Below are positions 1 to 6,790 of a DNA stretch of 12,362 bases, piece by piece. The translations under genes were made by a program, and so were the position numbers. The notes beneath the pieces were generated by a model. That model saw only the letters and a list, made by a program, of their open reading frames with translations, was not told the origin of the DNA and searched no databases. The DNA is from Flavobacteriaceae bacterium (GTDB lineage: Bacteria; Bacteroidota; Bacteroidia; Flavobacteriales; Flavobacteriaceae): assembly GCA_013042255.1 (NCBI GenBank), contig JABDQK010000100.1:1-12362 (forward strand), written 5' to 3'. Every line of letters starts with the position of its first letter. Within the stretch, counting starts at the first letter, position 1.

Positions 1-6
1 AAGGAA

Positions 7-219
7 ATGGAACAAATAGTTTTCAGCGGTACAAAACTCAATATTGCGTACTGGATAGATGAAATCCTTGATGAGGATCAGCAGGAAGAAATTCACGAGT
101 ACTTCCTTGATGCTGAGTCTGATGATATCGAAGAAGCCTTAAAGGAATTTAACGGGGATTATGAAGACGAAGAACTCAGGCTGTATCGGCTTAAGTTTAT
201 GAGTGAGGTGGCGAATTAA
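7..219 (+). CDS. Small acidic hypothetical protein
   Basis: I do not recognise this 70-residue protein. It is strikingly acidic: 22 Asp/Glu against 5 Lys/Arg. Acidic clusters lie at residues 18-31 and 51-56, with Trp16 and several Tyr between them. It has no signal peptide or membrane segment, so it is probably cytoplasmic and mainly helical. The reading frame stays open back to base 1 (codons Lys-Glu precede the ATG), and the AAGGAA just before the ATG abuts it too closely to be a normal ribosome binding site, so the true start could lie upstream of the window. The gene ends 21 bases before a strong terminator, which suggests it is the last gene of its transcript. A protein-binding or nucleic-acid-mimicking role is possible from composition alone, but nothing shows it. 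Confidence 0.6.
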   Translation: MEQIVFSGTKLNIAYWIDEILDEDQQEEIHEYFLDAESDDIEEALKEFNGDYEDEELRLYRLKFMSEVAN

Positions 220-240
220 ACCAACGAAAAAGAATAAAGA

Positions 241-268
241 AAAACTCCCGGCAATCCGGGAGTTTTTT
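241..268. terminator. Bidirectional intrinsic terminator between convergent genes
   Basis: Bases 241-251 pair perfectly with 256-266 (11 bp, GC-rich loop-proximal half, CAAT tetraloop). A T run at 263-268 follows on the plus strand, and an A-rich stretch precedes it that gives a T-rich tail on the minus strand. The hairpin lies between the acidic protein gene (ends 219) and the convergent CCC-protein gene (ends 270), so it probably ends transcription in both directions. Confidence 0.9.
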
Positions 269-269
269 A

Positions 270-578
270 TTAGATATTACCGAATTCCCCGGCTGATATA
301 AAGGCGATGATTGCACCGAAATACAGGATGAGGAAAAGGAGATAGCACAGAGATAACGCCAATCCAACATAGGACAGAACCCGCCCGGTCTTAACGTTTT
401 CATAGCCCGTGTACATGCCGGGATTTTCATTGTAAAGACGTTCTGCTTTACCGGCACTGTTCAAACCCAGAATGGTGAAAATAATCCCGAATGGGCCACA
501 GCAAAGTAAGGTTAGAACAACAGACAGAATTCCCATGGTGAGGGCATTACTTGCCCCTGGAAGCGATTGTTGATTCAT
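270..578 (-). CDS. CCC-motif-type small membrane protein (second copy, CC only)
   Basis: This 102-residue protein has two hydrophobic segments (about 12-40 and 67-95), joined by a polar loop containing an ENP-x-x-Y motif. The first helix carries adjacent cysteines Cys26-Cys27. It resembles the protein encoded just upstream on the same strand: both start with M-x-Q-Q-x-L-P, have a double or triple Cys in helix 1, the ENP-x-x-Y loop, a following Lys-Thr/Lys-Thr-Ala stretch, and an IGL/VGL-rich second helix. This fits the DUF4190-like 'CCC motif membrane protein' families of Flavobacteriaceae, whose function is unknown. It is the last gene of the minus-strand cluster, 17 bases after its neighbour, and runs straight into the shared terminator. 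This copy has lost one Cys of the triplet. Confidence 0.8.
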   Translation of the reverse strand: MNQQSLPGASNALTMGILSVVLTLLCCGPFGIIFTILGLNSAGKAERLYNENPGMYTGYENVKTGRVLSYVGLALSLCYLLFLILYFGAIIAFISAGEFGNI

Positions 579-595
579 ATGATTTGTTTAATTGG

Positions 596-928
596 TTATT
601 CTTCAATGCCAAATTGCTCCATAATCTCCTGTGATTGTCGCATGGCTTCTTCCCAGCCTCCCATTGCCCAGATACTGTAGATCATATAGCATAGGAATAA
701 AATCCCCAGTACAAGTCCAATAATAACAAGAATTTTAGCTGTTTTCAGCTGACTGTGGTTAGAATAGAGTTCCGGATTTTCCAGGAAAGTTTTTTCGTCT
801 TTCTTAACCAGAAATAAACCTATCCCAGACATAATGATAGCAGGGATACCGTAGAAACAGCAACAGAGATACGACAATATTGCCAGTACAATTGCTATGG
901 TTACGTTTGGTAGTTTTTGTTGTTCCAT
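596..928 (-). CDS. CCC motif membrane protein
   Basis: This 110-residue integral membrane protein carries a Cys22-Cys23-Cys24 triplet inside the first hydrophobic helix (about 9-40). A charged loop with an ENP-x-x-Y motif follows, then a second helix (about 66-90) and an acidic, glutamine-rich cytoplasmic-looking tail ending in IEE. The layout matches small DUF4190-like 'CCC motif' proteins that are common in Flavobacteriaceae and have no known role. Adjacent cysteines in a membrane helix could take part in lipidation, disulfide exchange or metal binding; none of these is shown here. It sits 13 bases after the DUF2752 gene and 17 bases before a paralogue, so the three genes are very likely co-transcribed. 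It and the next gene look like a tandem duplication. Confidence 0.83.
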   Translation of the reverse strand: MEQQKLPNVTIAIVLAILSYLCCCFYGIPAIIMSGIGLFLVKKDEKTFLENPELYSNHSQLKTAKILVIIGLVLGILFLCYMIYSIWAMGGWEEAMRQSQEIMEQFGIEE

Positions 929-941
929 AAAAAGTTTGCGG

Positions 942-1244
942 TTACATTATTAATTTAAATAAAAAATTAAGCAGAATCAGCGAAACACTCATGATCATAA
1001 GAGTAATGCTGATTTTGTTGGCATATTTAATTTTAAAAAACTGATCGAGGAGAAGGAAACCGAACAGACCGAGAATAGGATAAATGGCAGGGTACATTTT
1101 AAACGCCGCCAAAAACTCACCCTGAAATAAAAAGAGTACTGAGCGCTGTATGCCACAACCAGGACAATCCATTCCCAGAATCTGTTTACTCATGCAGGGA
1201 AGCATCAGGTCTTTAGCAGCAAATAAGATCAGCAGCAGGTTCAC
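942..1244 (-). CDS. DUF2752 domain-containing membrane protein
   Basis: The protein has the DUF2752 hallmark CPGCGIQRS (Cys27, Cys30, Arg34), followed by an amphipathic stretch and two membrane helices (about 53-70 and 78-98). DUF2752 proteins are small inner-membrane proteins of unknown function; the CPxCG pair resembles a metal or redox site. The 100-residue reading from 1244 adds a hydrophobic N-terminus. Family members often begin close to the MLPC segment, so a start at Met14 (base 1205) or Met18 is also plausible. It is the first gene of the minus-strand cluster with the two CCC-motif proteins, divergent from the Smr gene across 85 AT-rich bases. Co-occurrence with CCC-motif proteins is a recurring Flavobacteriaceae arrangement and suggests a shared membrane process. 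Confidence 0.85.
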   Translation of the reverse strand: MNLLLILFAAKDLMLPCMSKQILGMDCPGCGIQRSVLFLFQGEFLAAFKMYPAIYPILGLFGFLLLDQFFKIKYANKISITLMIMSVSLILLNFLFKLIM

Positions 1245-1329
1245 CGGTATTTTTTAAGAATCTCCTTCCGAAAAATACTATTATTTTTAAGGAATGAAAA
1301 TAAAATGCGGGTTTTATTTTAGATGAAAA

Positions 1330-1884
1330 ATGGTAATGATTAAAGCAGGGGATAAGATTCAAGTACTCGATGATTCCATTGAAGGAACTGCTGTTCGAAT
1401 AGAAGGAGATACCATAACTATTCTTACTTCAGAAGGATTTGAGCTGGATTACAGCCTCAAAGAGGTGCTCCCTTTAGAGGACCGTACCCAGATAAATGTC
1501 AGTGCAGCTGAGGCTCAGGAGGCCAGAAGGGAAAAGGAAGTACCGGCAAGGAGAAAAATAAGGCCGGTCAAACCCAAGGAGCGCAATGCACCTAAAATGG
1601 AAGTCGACCTCCACATCCATCAGTTGGTACCCAGTACCAGGGGGATGAGTAATTACGACATGCTTAATATTCAGGTGGAAACTGCTAAGAGGCAACTCGA
1701 TTTCGCTATCAAAAAACGAATCAGGAAGGTAGTGTTTATCCATGGTGTGGGAGCCGGAATCCTAAAAGAAGAGCTCTACTATTTATTTCGGAGACATCCC
1801 AATATTACTTACTACGATGCGGACTATCAGAAATACGGACTGGGCGCCACCGAAGTGTATATCCATCAAAATGTAAAGGAATAG
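1330..1884 (+). CDS. Smr/MutS-family protein with N-terminal DUF2027-like domain
   Basis: The 184-residue protein has three parts. Residues 5-48 form a small beta-rich, SH3/KOW-like domain that opens with a GDK-x-x-V/I-L-D-D pattern and is typical of DUF2027 proteins. Residues 55-90 are a charged, basic linker. Residues 91-180 are a C-terminal Smr domain with a DLHIH motif (93-97) and an HGVGAG motif (138-143). Smr domains, also found at the C-terminus of MutS2, bind nucleic acid and in some cases nick DNA or RNA. This copy has no MutS ATPase, so 'mismatch repair protein' labels for such genes are misleading. The usual DLHG motif reads DLHI here. The start could be Met1 or Met3 (base 1336). 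Its stop is only 3 bases from that of the convergent lipoprotein gene. Confidence 0.85.
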   Translation: MVMIKAGDKIQVLDDSIEGTAVRIEGDTITILTSEGFELDYSLKEVLPLEDRTQINVSAAEAQEARREKEVPARRKIRPVKPKERNAPKMEVDLHIHQLVPSTRGMSNYDMLNIQVETAKRQLDFAIKKRIRKVVFIHGVGAGILKEELYYLFRRHPNITYYDADYQKYGLGATEVYIHQNVKE

Positions 1885-1887
1885 GAC

Positions 1888-2394
1888 TTATTCCTGAGTG
1901 GTCACCACCCCGAATTCATTTATACTTGTATCAGTAATCCTTTCACCCTGTGCATTGAGAAGACTGATGTCGCGCAGCTCGATGGTGTGTTCATAAAGTG
2001 TTGAGTCGACGGCACTCTGTATGGTGGTAATCAATACTTCCCCGCTAACAGCTTCTATTTCTTCAACAACGGTAGGTTCCGATGGAGGGATTTCATCACA
2101 AAAATAGCTTTTGGTAACACTCGCGGAAAAGATCCGGTATAAGAGAGAACTTTGCCCGGGAATGGTACTTACAATAGTATCTGTTGTTGCTTCATTATTG
2201 AGAGTACCACTTTGAAGGTCGAGAATCAGAGCTTCATCTCCATTGATCTTGAAAAAAACCGTGGTCGCAGTGGTAACTGTAGTTTCACAGGTTTGTATGG
2301 AAATATCGTCAAAATCAATGGTTTCAATTTGCAGGTCCCCGTCATTGCAATTCCAGAGCAGTACCGCGATCAGGAACGGAAGAATTCTTTTCAT
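1888..2394 (-). CDS. Putative lipoprotein, unknown function
   Basis: The 168-residue protein starts with a basic-hydrophobic leader (MKRILPFLIAVLLWNC), with Cys16 in the position of a lipidated cysteine. The LWNC lipobox is atypical but within what Bacteroidota tolerate. The rest is beta-rich and Thr-rich, without membrane helices. Two further cysteines (Cys36 and Cys99) could form a disulfide in the periplasm or on the outer membrane. I recognise no family. It lies alone on the minus strand, back to back with the cysteine desulfurase gene (112 bases apart) and tail to tail with the Smr gene (3 bases apart). A surface or periplasmic lipoprotein is the best description; the lipid anchor is inferred from the leader only. 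Confidence 0.7.
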   Translation of the reverse strand: MKRILPFLIAVLLWNCNDGDLQIETIDFDDISIQTCETTVTTATTVFFKINGDEALILDLQSGTLNNEATTDTIVSTIPGQSSLLYRIFSASVTKSYFCDEIPPSEPTVVEEIEAVSGEVLITTIQSAVDSTLYEHTIELRDISLLNAQGERITDTSINEFGVVTTQE

Positions 2395-2398
2395 AGGT

Positions 2399-2406
2399 CA
2401 AATTTA
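2399..2406 (-). promoter_or_regulatory. Possible -7 element for the lipoprotein gene
   Basis: Read on the minus strand these bases are TAAATTTG, an exact match to the Bacteroidota -7 consensus TAnnTTTG. No matching TTG -33 element lies at the right distance. The element ends only 5 bases before the ATG at 2394, so transcription from it would give an essentially leaderless mRNA. A chance match in AT-rich DNA is possible. Confidence 0.3.
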
Positions 2407-2473
2407 AGGCAAATTAGAAGTAATTTCCTATTGGATTGTCTGCTCATTACAAAGAATTTATTTTATTTTCCTG

Positions 2474-2481
2474 TATTTTTG
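2474..2481 (+). promoter_or_regulatory. Candidate -7 promoter element of the cysteine desulfurase gene
   Basis: TATTTTTG matches the Bacteroidota -7 consensus TAnnTTTG exactly, 25 bases before the ATG at 2507, which would give a leader of roughly 15-20 bases. A purine-rich AAGGAAG (2493-2499) lies at ribosome-binding distance from the ATG. I see no good TTG at -33, so this rests on the -7 match and the position. Confidence 0.45.
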
Positions 2482-2506
2482 ATCAGGTTCCAAAGGAAGA
2501 TCGCAT

Positions 2507-3676
2507 ATGAAACAAGTATATCTGGATAATGCTGCCACTACCAGAGTGAGAGATGAGGTTATAGAGAAAATGCACTCAGCCCTTGCCAATTGTTACGGGA
2601 ATCCGTCATCTACACATGGTTTTGGGAGGACAGCCAAAACCGCCATAGAAACTGCGCGTAAGACGATAGCCAAATATCTCAATGCCCAACCCTCCGAGAT
2701 TATATTTACTTCCGGAGGAACGGAGGCAGACAATATGATCCTGAGATGTGCGGTTCGTGATCTTGGGGTTGATACCATTATTACGTCACGCATTGAACAT
2801 CACGCCGTATTGCATACTGTTGAAGAACTGGAGTCTGAGTGTGGGGTAAAAGTATGCTACCTTAAACTTTTGCCTGATGGAAACCCGGATACTGATCATC
2901 TGGCAGAATTGCTGAAGCAGGAAAAAGGCAAGATTCTGGTGAGCCTGATGCATATTAACAATGAAATAGGAAATAAACTCGATATACAGACCATCAGTGA
3001 AATGTGCCAGGAAAATGATGCACTTTTTCATTCCGATACAGTACAGTCGATTGGTCATTATCCCTGGGATGTACAGAAGACGCCAATTGATTTTATGACA
3101 GCGGCGGCTCATAAATTCCACGGACCTAAAGGCGTGGGGTTTGCCTATATCCGAAAAAATTCAGGGCTGAAGCCAATGATCGTAGGAGGAGCTCAGGAGC
3201 GTGGTTTCAGGGCTGGAACAGAGCCTTTCCATAATATTGTTGGATTAGAAGAAGCTTTTGTATTGGCCTATGATAAACTTGAAAAAGAACAGGAATATAT
3301 CTCTTCTTTAAAGCGATACTTTATTAAATCAGTAAAAGAAGCTTTTCCAAAAGCAGAATTTAATGGGTTATCGGGGGATATGGAAAACAGTACATATACC
3401 CTGGTGAATGTGCGTTTGCCAATTTCACAGGAAAAAGCGCTAATGTTGTTGTTTCATCTCGACATCAAGGGTATCGCATGTTCTAAGGGGAGTGCATGTC
3501 AGTCTGGAAGTGACGGTGGATCACACGTGCTTTCTCAACTCCTGTCACCAGAAGAATTAAAGAATCCTTCGCTTAGGTTTTCATTTTCCATTTATAACAC
3601 CAAGGAAGAAATAGACTATACGATTGAAGTACTGAAGGAATTTAGCAAGGACGAAAAGGCCCCAATGATTACTTAG
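2507..3676 (+). CDS. Cysteine desulfurase (NifS/IscS type, aminotransferase class V)
   Basis: This is a PLP enzyme that takes sulfur from L-cysteine, giving alanine and an enzyme persulfide for Fe-S cluster, tRNA thiolation or cofactor synthesis. At 389 residues it has normal length. Visible features in order: YLDNAATT (5-12), GNPSSTHGFG (31-40), TSGGTEADN (68-76, phosphate binding), EHHAV (97-101, PLP-stacking His), NNEIG (151-155), HSDTVQ (175-180, Asp177 for the pyridine N), AAHKFHGPKG (200-209, Schiff-base Lys203), GSACQSGS (328-335, catalytic Cys331) and SLRFSF (355-360, substrate Arg357). The SAC-type cysteine loop places it with the NifS/IscS class rather than the SufS class. No iscU, sufE or tRNA-thiolation gene adjoins it, so the sulfur acceptor is unknown. 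The stop overlaps the stop of the convergent gene by 4 bases. Confidence 0.95.
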   Translation: MKQVYLDNAATTRVRDEVIEKMHSALANCYGNPSSTHGFGRTAKTAIETARKTIAKYLNAQPSEIIFTSGGTEADNMILRCAVRDLGVDTIITSRIEHHAVLHTVEELESECGVKVCYLKLLPDGNPDTDHLAELLKQEKGKILVSLMHINNEIGNKLDIQTISEMCQENDALFHSDTVQSIGHYPWDVQKTPIDFMTAAAHKFHGPKGVGFAYIRKNSGLKPMIVGGAQERGFRAGTEPFHNIVGLEEAFVLAYDKLEKEQEYISSLKRYFIKSVKEAFPKAEFNGLSGDMENSTYTLVNVRLPISQEKALMLLFHLDIKGIACSKGSACQSGSDGGSHVLSQLLSPEELKNPSLRFSFSIYNTKEEIDYTIEVLKEFSKDEKAPMIT

Positions 3677-4305
3677 CGCTCTTTGTCATAAGGAAATTTT
3701 CTGGTTGCCTTTTTCATCATGGATTCTATCAGGTCCGTTGTATTTCTGCCTGATTTCTTATTGATTTCTTTCTCGTATTTCCAAAGCAATTTACCTGTTT
3801 CACCATCACTGACTTTAATGCCAATTCTGCCGTAATTGGCATCGCCAAGAATATAATCGATAAAACTAAAATTAGAGGGAATTCCTTCTGACAGCAGGAT
3901 GTTCAGGTCTAAGTTGCCGCTGACAATACCATCAACATCCAAAACTTCACTCAGTTGTTTGATGGTGTAGGTATCTATATTGGCATAAGTGATATTGCTC
4001 TGTGCCAGGATAGCGTTAGTATTTTTTGTGTTCTGGAAATCGACGGAGAATTTTTTTCTGCGTTTACCGCGTCCAAAATATGTTTCAAGGGCATCCTGTA
4101 CGGCATAACCTTCACGTTCTTCCAGGCTTTTTAAGTCATTGCCATTCAAACCCTCTTTCAGGTCAAGGTTGGTAAAAAACGGTATGATTGCCAGTATCTT
4201 GTGGTTCTCACTGAGGGCTTCAAACTTATCGCTCTGATAAATATTCTTTTGCCCGTAACTGATGGACAGATGAAGAAGAAAAAATAATGTGAGTATTTGT
4301 TTCAT
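3673..4305 (-). CDS. Secreted protein of unknown function, weakly CsgG-like
   Basis: The 210-residue protein has a clear Sec signal peptide (about 1-18, cut before the Gln-Lys of SYGQK). The mature part begins with a 'HKILAIIPF' strand, then a helix-rich middle with a basic patch (GRGKRRKK, about 79-86), a 'VDGIVSGNLDLN' segment and a late 'DGETGKLLWKYEKE' strand. The pattern of an opening ILAIIPF strand, a central 'D-x-D-G-I-V-x-G' and a 'G-x-L-L-W' strand resembles periplasmic proteins of the CsgG, GNA1162 or TolB-N type, which assemble near the outer membrane. That resemblance is by eye and weak. It follows the TonB-dependent receptor gene by 12 bases, so it is probably co-transcribed and may work with it. 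No lipobox Cys is present. The stop overlaps that of the cysteine desulfurase gene. Confidence 0.75.
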   Translation of the reverse strand: MKQILTLFFLLHLSISYGQKNIYQSDKFEALSENHKILAIIPFFTNLDLKEGLNGNDLKSLEEREGYAVQDALETYFGRGKRRKKFSVDFQNTKNTNAILAQSNITYANIDTYTIKQLSEVLDVDGIVSGNLDLNILLSEGIPSNFSFIDYILGDANYGRIGIKVSDGETGKLLWKYEKEINKKSGRNTTDLIESMMKKATRKFPYDKER

Positions 4306-4317
4306 ATATAATTGTGC

Positions 4318-6786
4318 CTAAAACCGAACCAGCAATTTTACATTCAGTATTCTGGAGGTCATAAAATTGGGTACTGCAAATTCATTCTTGCTATCTACAT
4401 CCCTTACCCAGGTATTTGTAATGGAGTTCTGATTGTTGAAAAGGTTGAAAATTTCAAAACCCAGCTGTAATTCCCTGAACCTATGTAACCAATGGCCATC
4501 AGGAAATGAATGATTTTCATCCACAAAAATATGAGAAATTCCCAAATCAGCCCTTTTGTAATCTCTTAATCTATTCTGAAAATTATACGGATCTGAATAA
4601 CTGGGTGACCCTCCGGGTACTCCTGTACTGTAAACCAGGTTGAGATACATTTTAAGATTGGGTATGTTGGGAATATAGTCCTGGAAGAGCACCGCAGCTT
4701 TAAACCGCTGATCTGAAGGTCTGGAGATATACCCACGGTTATCCCAATTTTCTTCGGTTTTGAGATATCCCAAACTGACCCAGGACTCCGTGCCCGGAAC
4801 AAATGCGCCAAAAAGCCTGAGATCTGCACCATAGGCATATGCCCTGGCGTCATTATTGGCAACGTAACGAATTCGCACATCTTCGAGGGTGTAGGTATTT
4901 ACATCCCAAAGGTTTTTGTAGTAAAGTTCCGATCGGAGATTAAAAGGACGGCCCCAGATTCTGAAACTCTGTTCTGATCCCAGAACAAAATGGAAGGCTT
5001 TCTGGGCCTTTACGTCAGGGACAATGATCCCTTCGGCATTGCGCAGTTCTCTGTACAAGGGAGGTTGCTGATAGATACCGGTGGAAAGTCTGAAAACAAT
5101 ATCATCCTTCCAATCGGGCCTCAGTGAAATTTGTGCTCTCGGACTTACGATAAACTGCGTATTTTGCTCTGAATCATTAGCGTGGAGTGACCAGAGCTGG
5201 GCTCTTACCCCAAAGTTATAAAGCAAGCGGTTTGGACCTGTTACAGAACGATTTCCAAGTTGTAAGTATGCGGCATAACGGTATGTCTGTGTCTTATTTC
5301 TCGCGCTGATTCCATTATATGCTACCAAAGGGGCCTCGAATGGCTCTCCGGGCTGATTATTGATAAATTCTTCTCTCGGAGGACGAATGAAGAACCCGGC
5401 TGAGTCAATAAATTCTGATTCCCTTATCTGATCCCTTACATCTTCATAGGTATATGAAAGACCCCAGGAAAGCTGGGTTTTGTTTCTGCGAAGCTCTCCG
5501 CGATGCGACACTCTATGGATCAGGGCGTCCAGGTCATTTCTCGATCGATTATACTGGGAGCCAATTCCTCTCGAGGAGGTTACTTCGCCTAAACTTCCAC
5601 TTCCAAGATCGGTTTCTATCTCTCCCAGTTCGTATTGCGCAACCACATCCGAATATTCCTCTTCCGTTGTATGGTAAAGCGACGAGGAAAACTGCAGGGT
5701 GAGGTCATCACTTGAATAAAGATCAGCCTTGACAGCTCCTAAAGCAGTAGTAAAAGTATTCTCTTCCCTTCCCAGGTAAAAAATCTGAAGGGCCAGAGGA
5801 TTGGAAATTGTTCCAAAATTTGTCTGTCTTGACACCGGGGAATTCCGATACTCATTCAGACCCAGATTTCCAAGAAAATGCAGATGAAAGCGAGGGGTAA
5901 CCCTGTAGGTCAAAAAGCTTTGCAGATCCACAAAGATCGGATTAAAATTGGCCCTGGTCTGCTGGCTGTTCAATAATAGACTATTGTTGCGATATCGAAA
6001 GCCTGTGAGCAGGCTGAATTTGCGATTCTTAGAAACTGTTTCGAGTGTTGTATTCAGGCCCAGAAGGCTTGCCTCTGCCTGCAGTGCGAAGCGGGTAGGG
6101 GTCTTGTATTTTATATCGAGGACAGAAGATAGCTTATCCCCGTATTTCGCCTGGAATCCTCCCGGAGAAAAGTAAAGGCTCTCAACCATGTTACTGTTAA
6201 CAAAACTAAATCCCTCCTGTTGCCCCGAACGCAGGAGAAATGGCCTGTATACCTGGATGTCATTTACATAGACGAGATTCTCGTCATAATTTCCTCCTCG
6301 TACCCCGAATTGTGTACTGAGCTCGTTGTTTGAAAATACACCGGGTAAGAGTTTTAGCAGATTTTCAATGCCGGCGTTGGCTCCGGGTATTTTTTGTGCT
6401 ATTTCCGGAGACAGATTGGTAATTCCCGCAACTGTTCTTTCGCCAAGGGCGGAAACTTCTACGCTGTCGATTTGGATTACACTGGCCTTCATTACGGGAT
6501 TAAAGCCAAAAACCTGATTGGTAGTAAGTATCAGATCCCGCAATTCAATCAACTGGTGGCTGATATGCGAAAAGGTTACACTTATAGCTTCGTCAGCCTT
6601 TACTTCAAGGAGGTAAAATCCGCTGGCATCTGAAGTGGTTCCTCTGGGGCCTTCCTGAATATTCACATCGCGGATGGGCCTATTCTCTTCATCAAGAATA
6701 ACTCCTGTGATGGTAGCTGTTTGCCCTATAACGGAGAAGGTAACGCACAGCGATGCGCCGAACATAAGTAGCCTGAGGAAATTCAA
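4318..6786 (-). CDS. TonB-dependent outer-membrane receptor with carboxypeptidase-regulatory-like domain
   Basis: The protein imports an unknown ligand across the outer membrane using TonB energy. With the start chosen here (TTG at 6786, 822 residues), residues 1-22 form a signal peptide (NFLRLLMFGASLCVTFSVIGQ). Residues about 23-90 form a CarboxypepD_reg-like domain (TITGVILDEENRPIRDVNIQ region). Residues about 122-225 form the plug (LLKLLPGV, FGVRGGNYDENLVYVNDI, SPGGFQAKYGDKLSSV). The remainder is a beta-barrel ending in VKLLVRF with the expected terminal Phe. The frame is open upstream to an ATG at 6894, but that would overlap the M23 gene by 104 bases and place the signal peptide internally. 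An ATG at 6765 is possible but removes the only basic residue of the leader. The TTG starts 4 bases after the M23 stop. No SusD gene is adjacent, so a simple SusC role is unlikely. Confidence 0.88.
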   Translation of the reverse strand: MNFLRLLMFGASLCVTFSVIGQTATITGVILDEENRPIRDVNIQEGPRGTTSDASGFYLLEVKADEAISVTFSHISHQLIELRDLILTTNQVFGFNPVMKASVIQIDSVEVSALGERTVAGITNLSPEIAQKIPGANAGIENLLKLLPGVFSNNELSTQFGVRGGNYDENLVYVNDIQVYRPFLLRSGQQEGFSFVNSNMVESLYFSPGGFQAKYGDKLSSVLDIKYKTPTRFALQAEASLLGLNTTLETVSKNRKFSLLTGFRYRNNSLLLNSQQTRANFNPIFVDLQSFLTYRVTPRFHLHFLGNLGLNEYRNSPVSRQTNFGTISNPLALQIFYLGREENTFTTALGAVKADLYSSDDLTLQFSSSLYHTTEEEYSDVVAQYELGEIETDLGSGSLGEVTSSRGIGSQYNRSRNDLDALIHRVSHRGELRRNKTQLSWGLSYTYEDVRDQIRESEFIDSAGFFIRPPREEFINNQPGEPFEAPLVAYNGISARNKTQTYRYAAYLQLGNRSVTGPNRLLYNFGVRAQLWSLHANDSEQNTQFIVSPRAQISLRPDWKDDIVFRLSTGIYQQPPLYRELRNAEGIIVPDVKAQKAFHFVLGSEQSFRIWGRPFNLRSELYYKNLWDVNTYTLEDVRIRYVANNDARAYAYGADLRLFGAFVPGTESWVSLGYLKTEENWDNRGYISRPSDQRFKAAVLFQDYIPNIPNLKMYLNLVYSTGVPGGSPSYSDPYNFQNRLRDYKRADLGISHIFVDENHSFPDGHWLHRFRELQLGFEIFNLFNNQNSITNTWVRDVDSKNEFAVPNFMTSRILNVKLLVRF

Positions 6787-6790
6787 TAGC

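Noticed and set aside
1315..1322. TATTTTAG as a -7 element for the Smr gene, and TATTTTTC (1277-1270, minus) for the DUF2752 cluster
   Set aside because: Both have one mismatch to TAnnTTTG and no matching -33 element, and the first would leave almost no leader. They are plausible but not strong enough to list as features.
2152..2529. A 125-codon plus-strand open frame spanning the lipoprotein gene and the start of the cysteine desulfurase gene
   Set aside because: It is antisense to a gene with a convincing leader peptide and overlaps a certain gene in another frame; its translation has no coding character.
5454..6633. Several plus-strand open frames of 63-82 codons within the receptor gene
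   Set aside because: They are antisense to an intact outer-membrane receptor with continuous domain structure and show no family features.
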